Shown in pieces: positions 43,004-52,528 of a DNA stretch of 64,000 nucleotides (its first letter is position 1; every line of letters begins with the position of its first letter). The DNA comes from 188UL27-1 sp038526275 (GTDB lineage Bacteria; Pseudomonadota; Alphaproteobacteria; Rhodobacterales; Rhodobacteraceae): contig JBCBGY010000004.1 in NCBI GenBank assembly GCA_038526275.1, forward strand, positions 1 to 64,000. The letters run 5' to 3'. The notes beneath the pieces were generated by a model. It searched no databases. It was not told the DNA's origin and saw only the letters and a list, made by a program, of their open reading frames with translations. A program made the position numbers and the translations under genes.

Positions 43004-45008
43004 GACGGTCTCGCCAGATCCATAATCGCATCCGCTGTCAAGATCTCGGACCCTTGCTGGCGGGCACGTTGGCGCAAAGCCGTCCCGTCGGCAACCGGAT
43101 CACGGTAGAGGGTCAAATCCGTCGCCCGGAAAGGTGCTTCATCCTGACCATCCCCGAGCAGGATCAGGCGGGTTGGCCTGTCTTGCAAGTCTAGTGACCC
43201 TGTTTCGCCCGTGTCAGTGGCGATTTGCAGCGTCCCCTCGAACCAACTCAACGCCACTGTCGCAAAACCAGGTGCGGTAGCTAGATCAATCTGGGCGCTG
43301 TCAGCGGCAACACGAATTTGGCCCTTCTCTATGGCCAGCGTCATGATCGACGTGTGATCGCTCATCAGAGTCAGGATCGGCCCACCCCGTTGCAGGTCGG
43401 ATTGATCCTGATGCCACTGGAATCGCAGGCTCATGGCCGATGGCGCAAAGGTTATGATGCGCCCGTTCTCCCGCCAGACAGGCGGCACCGATTGCCCCGG
43501 GGCAAAGGTTTCACCTGTTATCGGCAGGAGTGCCCCGCCCGACCCAGCCAATACACGCGTACCGCGCGCAGACCCGTCGATCTTAAATCCGGGTTTCGTG
43601 CTGTCGCGTGCGGCACGCCAGATCACCGGGGTCACACCGAAGCAAAGTTGATAATGGCGCTGAATCTCAGGTTTTGCTCGATCATCGGGAGGCGTAGCGG
43701 CCTGCGCGGCCCGCGCTATTGCCCGTCCAACATCTGTGATNNNNNNNNNNNNNNNNNNNNNNNNNNNNNNNNNNNNNNNNNNNNNNNNNNNNNNNNNNNN
43801 NNNNNNNNNNNNNNNNNNNNNNNNNNNNNNNNNNNNNNNNCGGGAGGCGTAGCGGCCTGCGCGGCCCGCGCTATTGCCCGTCCAACATCTGTGATGCCAT
43901 CGCGGTCAATCACCGTGTGTCGCCAGGGTTGATCTTTCGGAGCCCAACCGCTCCACGCACCGAACTGGTGAAGGTCTGAATGTTTTAACAGAAGGGCCAG
44001 AAAGGCCGCGCCATAATCCTCTGCGCTGACAGGCGCGTGTCGGGAGGCCGGGGCAATGTCGAACTCGGTGATTTCGGATTCCACGCCCATGCTGGCAAGG
44101 CTCGCAAGAAACAGGCGCAGGTCGGCGGCATCCAGAGCCAAGCCGGGGTTCAAATGGGCCTGAAACCCGAAAACATCGATCCGCCCACCATGCACAAGGG
44201 CATAATTGATCGCATCCAGCATCTGGCGACGTTTGACCATTTCGTCGCGCCGCCCTTCAAACCCGGCGGGAACGGTGCGGTCCCCCGCGCCCCAAGGGCG
44301 CCCGGCATCCAAACCAAAATCCTGAAAGATCACTTTGGCAGAATAGTCCCACGCCTTGATCGCTGGATGCAGCCACCAAAAACCGGGTCCGTGGGGCCAG
44401 TCGCCCGCCTGCTCCGCCGCTTCGAACCAAGCCGAGCCGTTTTTCACACTGGACGCCGGACCGCGCCAATAGTCATAGGTCGGATCAACGGGGTGGGTGG
44501 TACGGGCAATTTCGTTAATGTCGAAGCGCGGGAAAGTATCGTCCGCCAAATGAGCCTGCATCAGGCGGTCGAGCAAAGGGCGCCAATCCGCTGGCGACCG
44601 AGCCAAATGAGCCTTAAGCACTGGGGACAAAGAATTGTGCCAAACCATCCCATGCAAATCGAAGGGCACGTCGTCCCGCCCACTCAGTCGCGCAAGGTCC
44701 GCTTGCTGGTCTGAATAGGACGACAGATCCACGTTGAGTGCACCGGCCTCGCCCGCAGGTTGGTCAGGAACCGTAAACAGGGTCTTGGTCTTGTTTTCTG
44801 AAACGAACCGGTCCCCATGAAAACCGACCTGATCATAGTCCGCGTAGCGGGTCGCCGCATCCGGGCTGTTGGGTACAGCGAGCCGAAGCGTCATCCAATC
44901 GGGTAACGTGGCGTGCAGCGGCTCTGGCGCCGATTGAGCCCGCACAAGCGTCGGCGCGGCAAGCCCGACGGCGAAGCCTTGCAGGACGGTGCGGCGGTTG
45001 AACGACAT
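43000..45008 (-). CDS. GH10-family glycosidase with C-terminal lectin-like domain (split by assembly gap)
   Basis: As given, the frame is broken by 100 N (43741-43840) flanked by identical 55-bp copies. Collapsing one copy and the N restores a single 617-codon frame. A Tat signal (NRRTVLQGF, then APTLVRA) leads it. The GH10 barrel follows, with Glu166 in FDINE (acid/base) and Glu315 in EITEFDIAP (nucleophile). The last 210 residues are beta-rich, with LamG-like repeats. GH10 enzymes cleave beta-1,4-xylan-type chains; here it may trim or release the exported polymer. It begins 13 nt after the Wza-like gene and overlaps the polymerase start. Confidence 0.8.
43686..43740. repeat. 55-bp copy flanking first N gap, left
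   Basis: These 55 bases are identical to 43841-43895 on the far side of the gap. They mark unmerged contig ends, not a biological repeat. Confidence 0.9.
43741..43840. other. Assembly gap of exactly 100 N
   Basis: The gap is exactly 100 N, the standard unknown-length filler. Both edges carry the same 55 bases, so the true gap length is probably negative. Merging the copies keeps the GH10 reading frame open. Confidence 0.95.
43841..43895. repeat. 55-bp copy flanking first N gap, right
   Basis: This copy is identical to 43686-43740. Keeping one copy of the pair and deleting the N joins the two halves of the GH10 gene. Confidence 0.9.
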
Positions 45009-45021
45009 GGAACGCGGTGGT

Positions 45022-46230
45022 TCAGCCGGGCAGATCGATGCTGACCAGCACCACATCGCCGGGCAAAACCGGATCGCTGAAATCCACGGCGCTGGTTTCC
45101 AACACACCCTCAACCTCGCGCCGGACGCTATAGGACAGGTTGATGGAAAGCTGGTCGCGGCTCCGCTGGCTCTGCCAGGAGGTCACGAGAAAGATCCTTT
45201 CCTCCGCGGACTTGCGGCGCTCGACCAAGCGCTGAAGCTCCAGTCGGGTCTGCTGCAGCTGAGTTAGGGACTGCCGCCGCGCCTCTCGCTCGACATCAGC
45301 CAGCGCGTTGCGGATCTCCGACCGTTTGCGCACCGCTTCGGCCTGCCGCCGCTGCGATTCCAGCATGGCGCTCAGCGCATTGTTGTAGGTCTGCTCGGCA
45401 CCTGCCTGACGGTCACGGGTCGACAACCCACGCTCGGACAACTGCCGCAACCGGTCGCGCTCGCTTTCGTAGCCTTCGATCTGGGTCTGTTGTTCCGCCA
45501 CGCGTTCGTCCAACAGGCTGATTTCCAACTCCATCGCTTCCAGTTGGTCTTCTACAGTCTCCTTGTCCGCAACCAGTTGGATCCGGTCTTGTTCCAGGAT
45601 CAGGCTTTCGACACTGCCGTAATCCTCGAACTGCCTGAGTTCGATCAGATCGCGCACCTCTTCCGGGACGGCAGTGATATTGATCGCATCGTCGCCATTG
45701 ATTTGGGCCGAGAGCCGCGCAAATTCCGCTGACTTTTGCGCCAATTCCGCTGCGATCACCCGTAGCTCTCCCCGCAATACCGCTTCGTTCAGCAATTGCT
45801 GTTCCGCGTTTGAGGTCACGGTTGACGGCCCTCCAGCCAGGCCCACAGCCTGTTCCACCGTCATATTGGGCCGAAACTCAACCTCTCCGGGCCGCGCCAC
45901 ATCGCCCAGCACGAATACCGGGCGAAAGACCGCAATGGCCAGCGAGATCTTGGGGTCTTTCAGCAAGTCCCTTTCAATGTAGTTCGTGCGGATCTTCTCG
46001 ATGGCCTCTGGCACTGTCAGACCGGAAACGACGAGCGTGCCGAGCAACGGCAATTGCACCTGTCCATCCTGCGCGACCGAAATTGTGCGCACCTCCTCAT
46101 CATCGTCCAGGATATCGAACTCGATCTTGTCGCCGGGCGAAATCGTGTAGTCCTGAGCCCAGCCAACGCTGAGCGAGGCCACCAATAGACAGGCGGTCAA
46201 CCAGATGCGGAGAAGCGGCTTACAAATCAT
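45022..46230 (-). CDS. Wza-like polysaccharide export protein
   Basis: This is a 402-residue exported protein. A signal peptide (LLRIWLTACLLVASLSVGWA) is followed by a Poly_export domain, DYTISPGDKIEFDILDD, then a SLBB domain, PVFVLGDVARPGEVEFRPNMTVEQAVGLAGGP. A long coiled coil occupies about residues 165-340. No lipobox is visible. It would form the outer-membrane pore for the polymer, with the coiled coil reaching into the periplasm. The start overlaps the sulfotransferase stop by 11 nt. Confidence 0.9.
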   Translation of the reverse strand: MICKPLLRIWLTACLLVASLSVGWAQDYTISPGDKIEFDILDDDEEVRTISVAQDGQVQLPLLGTLVVSGLTVPEAIEKIRTNYIERDLLKDPKISLAIAVFRPVFVLGDVARPGEVEFRPNMTVEQAVGLAGGPSTVTSNAEQQLLNEAVLRGELRVIAAELAQKSAEFARLSAQINGDDAINITAVPEEVRDLIELRQFEDYGSVESLILEQDRIQLVADKETVEDQLEAMELEISLLDERVAEQQTQIEGYESERDRLRQLSERGLSTRDRQAGAEQTYNNALSAMLESQRRQAEAVRKRSEIRNALADVEREARRQSLTQLQQTRLELQRLVERRKSAEERIFLVTSWQSQRSRDQLSINLSYSVRREVEGVLETSAVDFSDPVLPGDVVLVSIDLPG

Positions 46231-47185
46231 AACCAGCCCGCTTCTGGGTCTCTCCGCAGACCCGCTCGAAGATGCGCTTTTGTTTATCCGTCCAGCCGAG
46301 ATCACGGCCTGTCGGGTCAAAGCCGTCTTTCTTGTAAACCGGCGTCCAGCCCACCTCGCCACCGTTTTCCCGCGAATGGGTGGACGAGCCAAGGATCGGC
46401 GCATCGGTCAACGCCTCGGCTTCAATGGCCGCCGGATCGATACCCAGCCAGCTGCAAAGCTCGCCAATCCGGGTGGCGGGGTCAGCCACCACCTCTTCGT
46501 ACTTCACCAGCCGCACACGTTCGGCAGGGGCCGTATCACCGTAATCAAGCGCGGCACGCGTCGCCGCATCCCACTCCAGACACACATCCTCGAACGTGCG
46601 GCCCAAGGGCTTCAGGGGCCATGTCCGGATGGTGCTATCCACGAGATAACGCCCGTCTCGCACCACGATCATGGCCTTTTCACGCGGCAAGACCGCGTCG
46701 AACAGCGAGATATGGCGGACCCTTGGATCCTTGATCACCACCAGTTTTGCCGTTTCGCCGACGCTGGACCGCACGGAAGACAGGTAACCGGCCATGGCGT
46801 AGGCGAGCCATTCGTTCTGCGCAAATAGCTCGCTGTTCGGGGCGTAGAACCGCGCCAAGGAGTCCTCAAACCGATGCATGTCTGGCAAGGCAGACAGAAA
46901 CGGCAATTCGCGCAGGTCATCCGGCGGCGTGACCACATCCGGATGCTGGCACAACATCCGTTCTAGGTAGTTGGTACCGCTGCGCGGCATGACGCCGAAC
47001 ACGAAGGCCACTGGCGGAGTAGAGAGACCCTGAGCCTTCAGGGCCACATCCTGCAAACGCTCCCGGGCGGCGGCATCGATCTGCAAGGGCTGGTAGGGTT
47101 CCATCGGCACTGTCGGGCGGCGCAATACGCGCCGGAGGACAAAGCTTGGATCGGTCCAGCGGCTATCCGGTGACGGTGTGCTCAT
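46220..47185 (-). CDS. Sulfotransferase family protein
   Basis: This is a 321-residue sulfotransferase. The PAPS-binding loop is GVMPRSGTNYLERML (around residue 64) and the 3'-phosphate site is IVVRDGRYLVDST. It is the second sulfotransferase of the locus and differs clearly in sequence from the one at 40830. It sits between the GT4 gene (ATGA overlap) and the Wza-like gene. Two enzymes suggest sulfation at two positions or on two sugars. Confidence 0.88.
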   Translation of the reverse strand: MSTPSPDSRWTDPSFVLRRVLRRPTVPMEPYQPLQIDAAARERLQDVALKAQGLSTPPVAFVFGVMPRSGTNYLERMLCQHPDVVTPPDDLRELPFLSALPDMHRFEDSLARFYAPNSELFAQNEWLAYAMAGYLSSVRSSVGETAKLVVIKDPRVRHISLFDAVLPREKAMIVVRDGRYLVDSTIRTWPLKPLGRTFEDVCLEWDAATRAALDYGDTAPAERVRLVKYEEVVADPATRIGELCSWLGIDPAAIEAEALTDAPILGSSTHSRENGGEVGWTPVYKKDGFDPTGRDLGWTDKQKRIFERVCGETQKRAGYDL

Positions 47186-48330
47186 GATGGCGCCCCCTCT
47201 GGCAGATCCGCGGCCACGTCTACCGCTTGGTCGGTCGCATGGCCACGATAGAGCGAAACCATCTGGTTGAGATGGGCCTCAAACGTAAAATTCTGTTCAT
47301 ATCGCGTCCGGGCCGTTTGTCCTGCCACACGACGCTGCGCCGGATCAGCGGCCATGTTAGCCAGGGCCTCCGTCAAGGCAGGCACATCGCCTGGCGGGAC
47401 CAGCGCCATATCTGGCCCGGCGGGCAATGCCTCTGGGATCGCGCCAACAGTTGTGGTGATCACGGCCCGCCCCTGACGCAGCGCTTCCAATATGCCAATC
47501 GGCAGTCCTTCAGCGTGGGATGGCAGCACATAGACATCGTGGCGGGTCAGCATCGGCGGAACATCCTCCGGCTTGACCCAACCGGGAAAGGTGCAGTCGT
47601 CCGCAATCCCCAAAGTTGCAGCCATGGCTTGAAACCGCTCTAGCTCCGGCCCGCCGCCTGCAACCGTGGCCTCAAATGCCGTGCCCCTGGCTTTCAAAGC
47701 GGCAAGTGCCTCCAAATATTCCTTCACGCCTTTGCGGTCGCTCAGCACGGCCAGCAACAGAGGCCGAAAGGGGCGGTCTGGTGCTTCGGGCAAAGGTTCG
47801 GGTGGCGTCGGCAAATCTGGCAGCGCGTTATAGACCACCTGCCAACGATCACTCGGCAATCCCATCCGGTCCGTCAACCATTGGCCGGTTTCGCTGCCCA
47901 GGACGACATTCACATCGGCGGATTTAACAGCGCCCCGCACGAACGCTTTGGCCGGTGCAGGCAGCGCTTCGTAACTCGACACCAGATCAGCGCCGTGATG
48001 GTGCAGGATCACCCGCAACCCGGCAGAGCGCGCCAACTGCACCAGATAGCCCTTCCGGAAAAAGCTCGCCCGTTCGGACATGTTGATATGGACGACATCG
48101 ATACGCCCGTCTCGCGCCAGACGCCGCAGGTCCCGCCCCGCGCGGATCACCTGAAACACCGACGCCAGCAAACTGCCGCTTCCACGACTATCGACCAGCA
48201 CAGCCTGTTGATCCGGATGGGCCTGCGGCAACATGCCCGCCAGAGTGGTGGCATAGTTTTCTATGCCGCCGTGGATGTCCCATTTGCGCGCATAAACAAG
48301 CGCCACACCCTTTTCAAACATCTGACCCAT
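47182..48330 (-). CDS. GT4-family glycosyltransferase
   Basis: This is a 382-residue GT-B glycosyltransferase. Donor-side motifs are LLLAVLSDRKGVKEYLEAL, GGGPELERFQAMAATLG, VYVLPSHAEGLPIGILEALRQGRAVITT (EX7E region) and VPPGDVPALTEAL. The N-terminal half has HGGIENYATTLAGML and VILHHHGADL. It adds a sugar from a nucleotide donor on the cytoplasmic face. The start is taken at 48330 (MGQMFEKG); 48321 is equally possible and no clear Shine-Dalgarno is seen. It heads the five-gene minus-strand operon. Confidence 0.9.
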   Translation of the reverse strand: MGQMFEKGVALVYARKWDIHGGIENYATTLAGMLPQAHPDQQAVLVDSRGSGSLLASVFQVIRAGRDLRRLARDGRIDVVHINMSERASFFRKGYLVQLARSAGLRVILHHHGADLVSSYEALPAPAKAFVRGAVKSADVNVVLGSETGQWLTDRMGLPSDRWQVVYNALPDLPTPPEPLPEAPDRPFRPLLLAVLSDRKGVKEYLEALAALKARGTAFEATVAGGGPELERFQAMAATLGIADDCTFPGWVKPEDVPPMLTRHDVYVLPSHAEGLPIGILEALRQGRAVITTTVGAIPEALPAGPDMALVPPGDVPALTEALANMAADPAQRRVAGQTARTRYEQNFTFEAHLNQMVSLYRGHATDQAVDVAADLPEGAPS

Positions 48331-48483
48331 GTCCAAATTTCGCCTGGGCTGCTCTAGCTCAAAGCCAGCTTCGTGACCAGTCTGCAGCAAGGTCACCTTT
48401 AAGACTATTGGCTGTCGGTCGCCAAATGAGGCATGAGGAGCCACGACGCCCATTTGCCGGGCGGAGCTTGGAGTAAACGCCCC

Positions 48484-49422
48484 ATGATTGATCCAACTGG
48501 CACTGTATCGCCGCAAATCAGCGTCATTACCCCAGTCTTTAACCGTCCTGACCGGGTTTCCGAGATTCTTACGGTGCTTTCTGAACAGACGTTCCAGGAT
48601 TGGGAACTGATTGTGGTCGATGATGCCTCGACGTCAGACATGACGGAAGCCAGAGGATTGCTCGATGCGCATGATCGCGCGGCGTTTATCCAGATGCCGG
48701 TGAATGGCGGACCAGCCGCTGCGCGCAACGCGGGAATCGCCGCCGCGAAAGGCCGGTTCATTGCCTTTCTCGACAGTGACGATGCCTGGCACCCCGAGAA
48801 GCTTGCCCGACAGCATGCGGCCTTGCTCGCGCTTTCTGACCCGGATCGCGGATTTTGCGTCACTGGCACCGAAGTGCGATATCCCGGTGGTCAAACCAAG
48901 ATCGAACCTGATCGCGCCCTGAACCCTGCCGAACGTGGCGCCCATTTTCTCTATGTCGAGAACAAATTCGCGCAATGCAGTTCATTTTGCCTGGGCGCTG
49001 CGCTGCTGAAAGGCCCGAACGCCATCCAATTTGAGGACCGCCTGCGCCAGTATGAAGACCATCTTTTCTTCATGGCTGCGGCTGATCGGGCTGCAGAGGT
49101 GGTCTATGTCGACGCGCCGCTTTCCTATTGGATCAATGACGCCCGTCCCGACAGGCTAAGCACCGGAGACGATGTCGAACGCGGACGGCTATTTGTTGAG
49201 ATCGCAAAAGAAGCGGGCCTTATGACCCCGCGCGAAGTTTTGGCCTTTGAACTTCGATGTCTCGGACCGGAGATCGCCAACCAACATAGGGGAAAGGCGT
49301 TGCGCCTTGCCCTGCGCGGCGCCGCTGACAGGGCCCTTCCCCGCGACGCCTGGGCAAAGCTGATGCTCGCCGCCGTGGTTGGCCCCAAGACCTACATGCG
49401 CCTTCGCGAAGCCAGACGCTAG
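48484..49422 (+). CDS. GT2-family glycosyltransferase
   Basis: This is a 312-residue GT-A glycosyltransferase. The N-terminal ISVITPVFNRPDRVSEIL, VVDDASTSD and the DxD region FLDSDDAWHPEKLARQ are typical; the YEDHLFFMAAADRA block is the acceptor-side acidic motif. It is divergent from the GT4 gene and very probably belongs to the exopolysaccharide locus. The ATG at 48484 is used, with an upstream in-frame ATG at 48433. Its stop shares the palindromic CTAG with the stop of the opposite kynurenine-pathway gene. Confidence 0.9.
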   Translation: MIDPTGTVSPQISVITPVFNRPDRVSEILTVLSEQTFQDWELIVVDDASTSDMTEARGLLDAHDRAAFIQMPVNGGPAAARNAGIAAAKGRFIAFLDSDDAWHPEKLARQHAALLALSDPDRGFCVTGTEVRYPGGQTKIEPDRALNPAERGAHFLYVENKFAQCSSFCLGAALLKGPNAIQFEDRLRQYEDHLFFMAAADRAAEVVYVDAPLSYWINDARPDRLSTGDDVERGRLFVEIAKEAGLMTPREVLAFELRCLGPEIANQHRGKALRLALRGAADRALPRDAWAKLMLAAVVGPKTYMRLREARR

Positions 49423-50267
49423 GTGATCAAAGTCCGGGTCAAAGGATGATCCGGATCCTTTAGACCATCGATCACATCGAAATGGTGGCGTCCCGGATCG
49501 GCAACAAGCTTTGTCTGCAGGCCCATTCTCCCCCAGGCCTCGGCGAGCAAGGCAGATTGCCGCAGGAATTCGGGGCGTTCTGCCGCACCAACCCAGGCAA
49601 TCACATCCTTGCCCGGCATCGGATCCAGAAGCGCTGGGCTCTCTGCAAGAACAGTGGCCTCGTCCAGTTTCAGTACGTCATTCATTTCAGCCAAACGCAG
49701 CGGGCGCAAATCGTGGACACCGCTGATCGAAACGACCTTCTTGATCCGGTTGGTCACTTCGGGCTCCAGCGGGCTGTCTTTGCAAATCATCCGGGTGACC
49801 AGATGCCCACCGGCGGAATGGCCTGCCAACCGGATCGCGCCTGCAACCATCCCAGCCGCACACGAAATAGCCTGTCCTATTTGCAATGTAATGTCCGGGA
49901 TCGTCGCCTCCGGCGCCAATGTGTAGCTTGGCAAGGCGACCGTCCACCCGAGCGCCAATGGGCCCGTGGCAAGATCGGACCAACTCGATTTGTCGAAGGC
50001 CCGCCAATATCCTCCATGGACGAATACAACCAAACCTTTGGATGGCGTATCAGGCAGAAACAGATCCAGCCGCTCGCGCGGGTGATCACCATAGGGCACG
50101 TCTTGCTGGCCTCGGGCCGTGGCGCGGAATGCGGCGGCGCGTTCAACCCAGCGATCCGGATATTTCATCCCGTCAGGAATGTAGTCGGCATTGGTCAGGG
50201 CATCATCCCAGTCGATCCCTGAACCGTCCATGACCGCCTGAGGCTGAGGGCGCGCCGATTGCTCCAT
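49419..50267 (-). CDS. Alpha/beta hydrolase, kynurenine formamidase type
   Basis: This is a 282-residue alpha/beta hydrolase. It carries HGGYWRAFDKSSW (oxyanion HGGxW motif of arylformamidases), the nucleophile in LAGHSAGGHLVTR and the His in GRHHFDVIDGL. It would hydrolyse N-formylkynurenine to kynurenine. The neighbours kynA and kynU, divergent from it, support this role. AGGTGG lies 5-6 nt before the ATG at 50267; an ATG at 50288 is possible without a Shine-Dalgarno. It is the eukaryote-like AFMID-type fold rather than metal-dependent KynB, so I leave the symbol blank. Confidence 0.85.
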   Translation of the reverse strand: MEQSARPQPQAVMDGSGIDWDDALTNADYIPDGMKYPDRWVERAAAFRATARGQQDVPYGDHPRERLDLFLPDTPSKGLVVFVHGGYWRAFDKSSWSDLATGPLALGWTVALPSYTLAPEATIPDITLQIGQAISCAAGMVAGAIRLAGHSAGGHLVTRMICKDSPLEPEVTNRIKKVVSISGVHDLRPLRLAEMNDVLKLDEATVLAESPALLDPMPGKDVIAWVGAAERPEFLRQSALLAEAWGRMGLQTKLVADPGRHHFDVIDGLKDPDHPLTRTLIT

Positions 50268-50389
50268 ATCCGCCACCTGTACTGACATGATTTCGATAGC
50301 GCTAGCGCCGCAAGCGAGATATTTCAAGCTTGAAGTAAATTCCGACTCAGCTACGCTGGAGTTCGCGGTGTGGCGAAAAACGGTGAGAC

Positions 50390-51223
50390 ATGACTCAGTT
50401 CGACCCCAAAACCGACGGCGCGCGCACCGATTTCCGCGAGGCCATGTCCTACGGCGATTACCTGCATCTCGACGCACTATTGTCGCGGCAAGCTCCGCTG
50501 AGCGACGCCCATGATGAGTTGCTGTTCATCATTCAGCACCAAACGTCGGAGCTATGGATGAAGCTCGTCCTGCACGAACTTTCGGCAGCACGGATCGCGC
50601 TTCAAACGGGTGACACGGCCAGCATGTTTAAGATGCTGGCCCGCGTCAGCCGTATATTCGAACAGCTCAATGCCCAATGGGATGTGCTGCGGACCATGAC
50701 CCCGGCAGATTACACCCGATTTCGGGACGCGCTTGGCCCATCATCGGGGTTTCAGTCGCACCAATACAGGCTGATCGAGTTCATCCTGGGTAACCGGAAC
50801 CCGCACATGATCCAACCGCATGAACATCTGCCGGATATTCGCGCCATGTTGACCGAAGAACTGAGCCGCCTAAGCTTTTACGATGAGGTCAACCGCCATC
50901 TGTTTGTCACGCTTGACGGGCACGCTGATAATGCTCCCAAGCCGGTGCTGGACGCCCCGCACACGGCAGTTCCTGAAATCCAGGCGCGATGGAAGATCGT
51001 TTACGAAAACATCGACACATACTGGACGCTCTACGAACTTGCCGAAAAGCTGGTGGATCTGGAAGATTATTTTCGGCGATGGCGTTTCAACCATGTCACA
51101 ACCGTTGAGCGGGTAATAGGCTTCAAGCGCGGCACGGGTGGCACCTCGGGTGTGCAATATCTGCGCCGGATGCTCTCGGTCGAATTGTTTCCAGAGCTTT
51201 GGTATGTGCGGGGTGAACTATGA
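50390..51223 (+). CDS. kynA: Tryptophan 2,3-dioxygenase
   Basis: This is a 277-residue haem enzyme that oxidises L-tryptophan to N-formylkynurenine. The family blocks are FIIQHQTSELWMKLVLHEL, SGFQSHQYRLIEFILGNRN, the haem-ligand region RFNHVTTVERVIGFKRGTGGTSG and VQYLRRML. The length is right for bacterial TDO. The kynU start overlaps the last bases (ATGA). The formamidase is divergent 123 nt away, so a shared regulatory region is likely, though no operator is obvious. Confidence 0.97.
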   Translation: MTQFDPKTDGARTDFREAMSYGDYLHLDALLSRQAPLSDAHDELLFIIQHQTSELWMKLVLHELSAARIALQTGDTASMFKMLARVSRIFEQLNAQWDVLRTMTPADYTRFRDALGPSSGFQSHQYRLIEFILGNRNPHMIQPHEHLPDIRAMLTEELSRLSFYDEVNRHLFVTLDGHADNAPKPVLDAPHTAVPEIQARWKIVYENIDTYWTLYELAEKLVDLEDYFRRWRFNHVTTVERVIGFKRGTGGTSGVQYLRRMLSVELFPELWYVRGEL

Positions 51224-52407
51224 CCTTGCCGCGAAAGCACCTGTTCGACCTGCCCGAAGGGGTGATTTACCTCGACGGCAACTCGCTGGGCCCATTGCCA
51301 AAGGGCGCGCTGGAGCGGGCTCAAACCGTGATCCAACAGGAATGGGGTCAAGAGCTGATCCGGGCCTGGAACAGCGCCGGATGGATGGATCTGCCGCGCC
51401 GGGTGGGCAACCGGATCGCTCGGCTGATTGGGGCGCCCGAAGGATCCGTCGCGACAGGAGACACCCTGTCGATCAAGGTTTATCAGGCGCTGGCCGCAGC
51501 CCTGAAGATGCGCCCGGAGCGAAAGGTCATTCTGTCCGACAACGGCAATTTTCCGAGCGATCTTTACATGGCGCAAGGGCTGATCGGGACCATCGACAAG
51601 GGCTATGAATTACGCACCCCGGCGCCGGAAGATGTGTTGAACGAGATCAACAGTGATGTCGCGGTCGTTATGCTGACCCACGTGGATTACCGGTCTGGCC
51701 GACTGCATAATATGGCTGAGATTACTGCGGCCGCTCATGAGGCGGGCGCGGTTATGATCTGGGATCTGGCGCATAGCGCCGGCGCTCTACCGGTCGATCT
51801 GGCGGCCTCTAAAGCGGAATTTGCCGTTGGATGCAGCTATAAATACCTCAATGGTGGTCCGGGCGCCCCTGCCTTCATCTATGCACATCCCGACCTGGTT
51901 GAAACTATCGAGCCAGCTCTTGCTGGCTGGCTGGGCCACGACAATCCATTCGCCATGGAGTTGGGATACCGCCCGGCCATGTCGACCGAACGTCTGCGGG
52001 TGGGCACGCCGCCAATTGTGCAACTCGCCCTGCTGGACGCGGCCCTCGACGCGTGGGACGGAGTCGAAATGGACGATCTGCGCGCGGCCTCGATTGACCT
52101 GAGCGAGTTGTTCATAACTGAGGTCGAAGCTCGCTGCCCCGGCTTGCAATTGGTTTCGCCACGCGATCCGCATCTGCGCGGGAGCCAGGTCTCCTTTGCC
52201 TTCGAAAACGGCTATGCCGCGATGCAAGCCTTGATCGATCGTGGCGTGATCGGTGATTTTCGCGCGCCAAACATCATGCGATTTGGGCTCACACCTCTTT
52301 ACCTGGAGGCCAATGATGTTCGCAGCGCGGTGTCCGTCCTGCAAGATGTTATCGCAAACGACCTTTGGGACGACCCGAAATACCGGACCCGATCCCGGGT
52401 CACGTAG
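51220..52407 (+). CDS. kynU: Kynureninase
   Basis: This is a 395-residue PLP enzyme that cleaves kynurenine to anthranilate and alanine. The PLP lysine is Lys208 in CSYKYLNGGPGAP. The cofactor aspartate is in IWDLAHSAGALPVDL, and YLDGNSLGPLP is the N-terminal signature. With kynA and the formamidase it completes tryptophan to anthranilate. The gene ends 22 nt before the second N gap, but its stop is intact, so the protein is complete. Confidence 0.97.
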   Translation: MTLPRKHLFDLPEGVIYLDGNSLGPLPKGALERAQTVIQQEWGQELIRAWNSAGWMDLPRRVGNRIARLIGAPEGSVATGDTLSIKVYQALAAALKMRPERKVILSDNGNFPSDLYMAQGLIGTIDKGYELRTPAPEDVLNEINSDVAVVMLTHVDYRSGRLHNMAEITAAAHEAGAVMIWDLAHSAGALPVDLAASKAEFAVGCSYKYLNGGPGAPAFIYAHPDLVETIEPALAGWLGHDNPFAMELGYRPAMSTERLRVGTPPIVQLALLDAALDAWDGVEMDDLRAASIDLSELFITEVEARCPGLQLVSPRDPHLRGSQVSFAFENGYAAMQALIDRGVIGDFRAPNIMRFGLTPLYLEANDVRSAVSVLQDVIANDLWDDPKYRTRSRVT

Positions 52408-52428
52408 CGTTTTGAATGCGCTCCGGCA

Positions 52429-52528
52429 NNNNNNNNNNNNNNNNNNNNNNNNNNNNNNNNNNNNNNNNNNNNNNNNNNNNNNNNNNNNNNNNNNNNNNNN
52501 NNNNNNNNNNNNNNNNNNNNNNNNNNNN
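52429..52528. other. Assembly gap of exactly 100 N with 55-bp flanks
   Basis: The 55 bases before the gap (52374-52428) are repeated exactly after it (52529-52583), the same pattern as at 43741. The pre-gap copy covers the end of kynU, so the second copy is a false duplicate of it. Confidence 0.93.

Noticed and set aside
43000..43635. Separate gene for the 211-codon frame downstream of the GH10 gene
   Set aside because: It begins with an internal GTG that has no ribosome binding site; after removing the false gap it is in frame with GH10.
43686..43895. 55-bp direct repeat as a transposon target duplication or attachment site
   Set aside because: It directly abuts 100 N and recurs with the same length at the second gap, so it is an assembly artefact.
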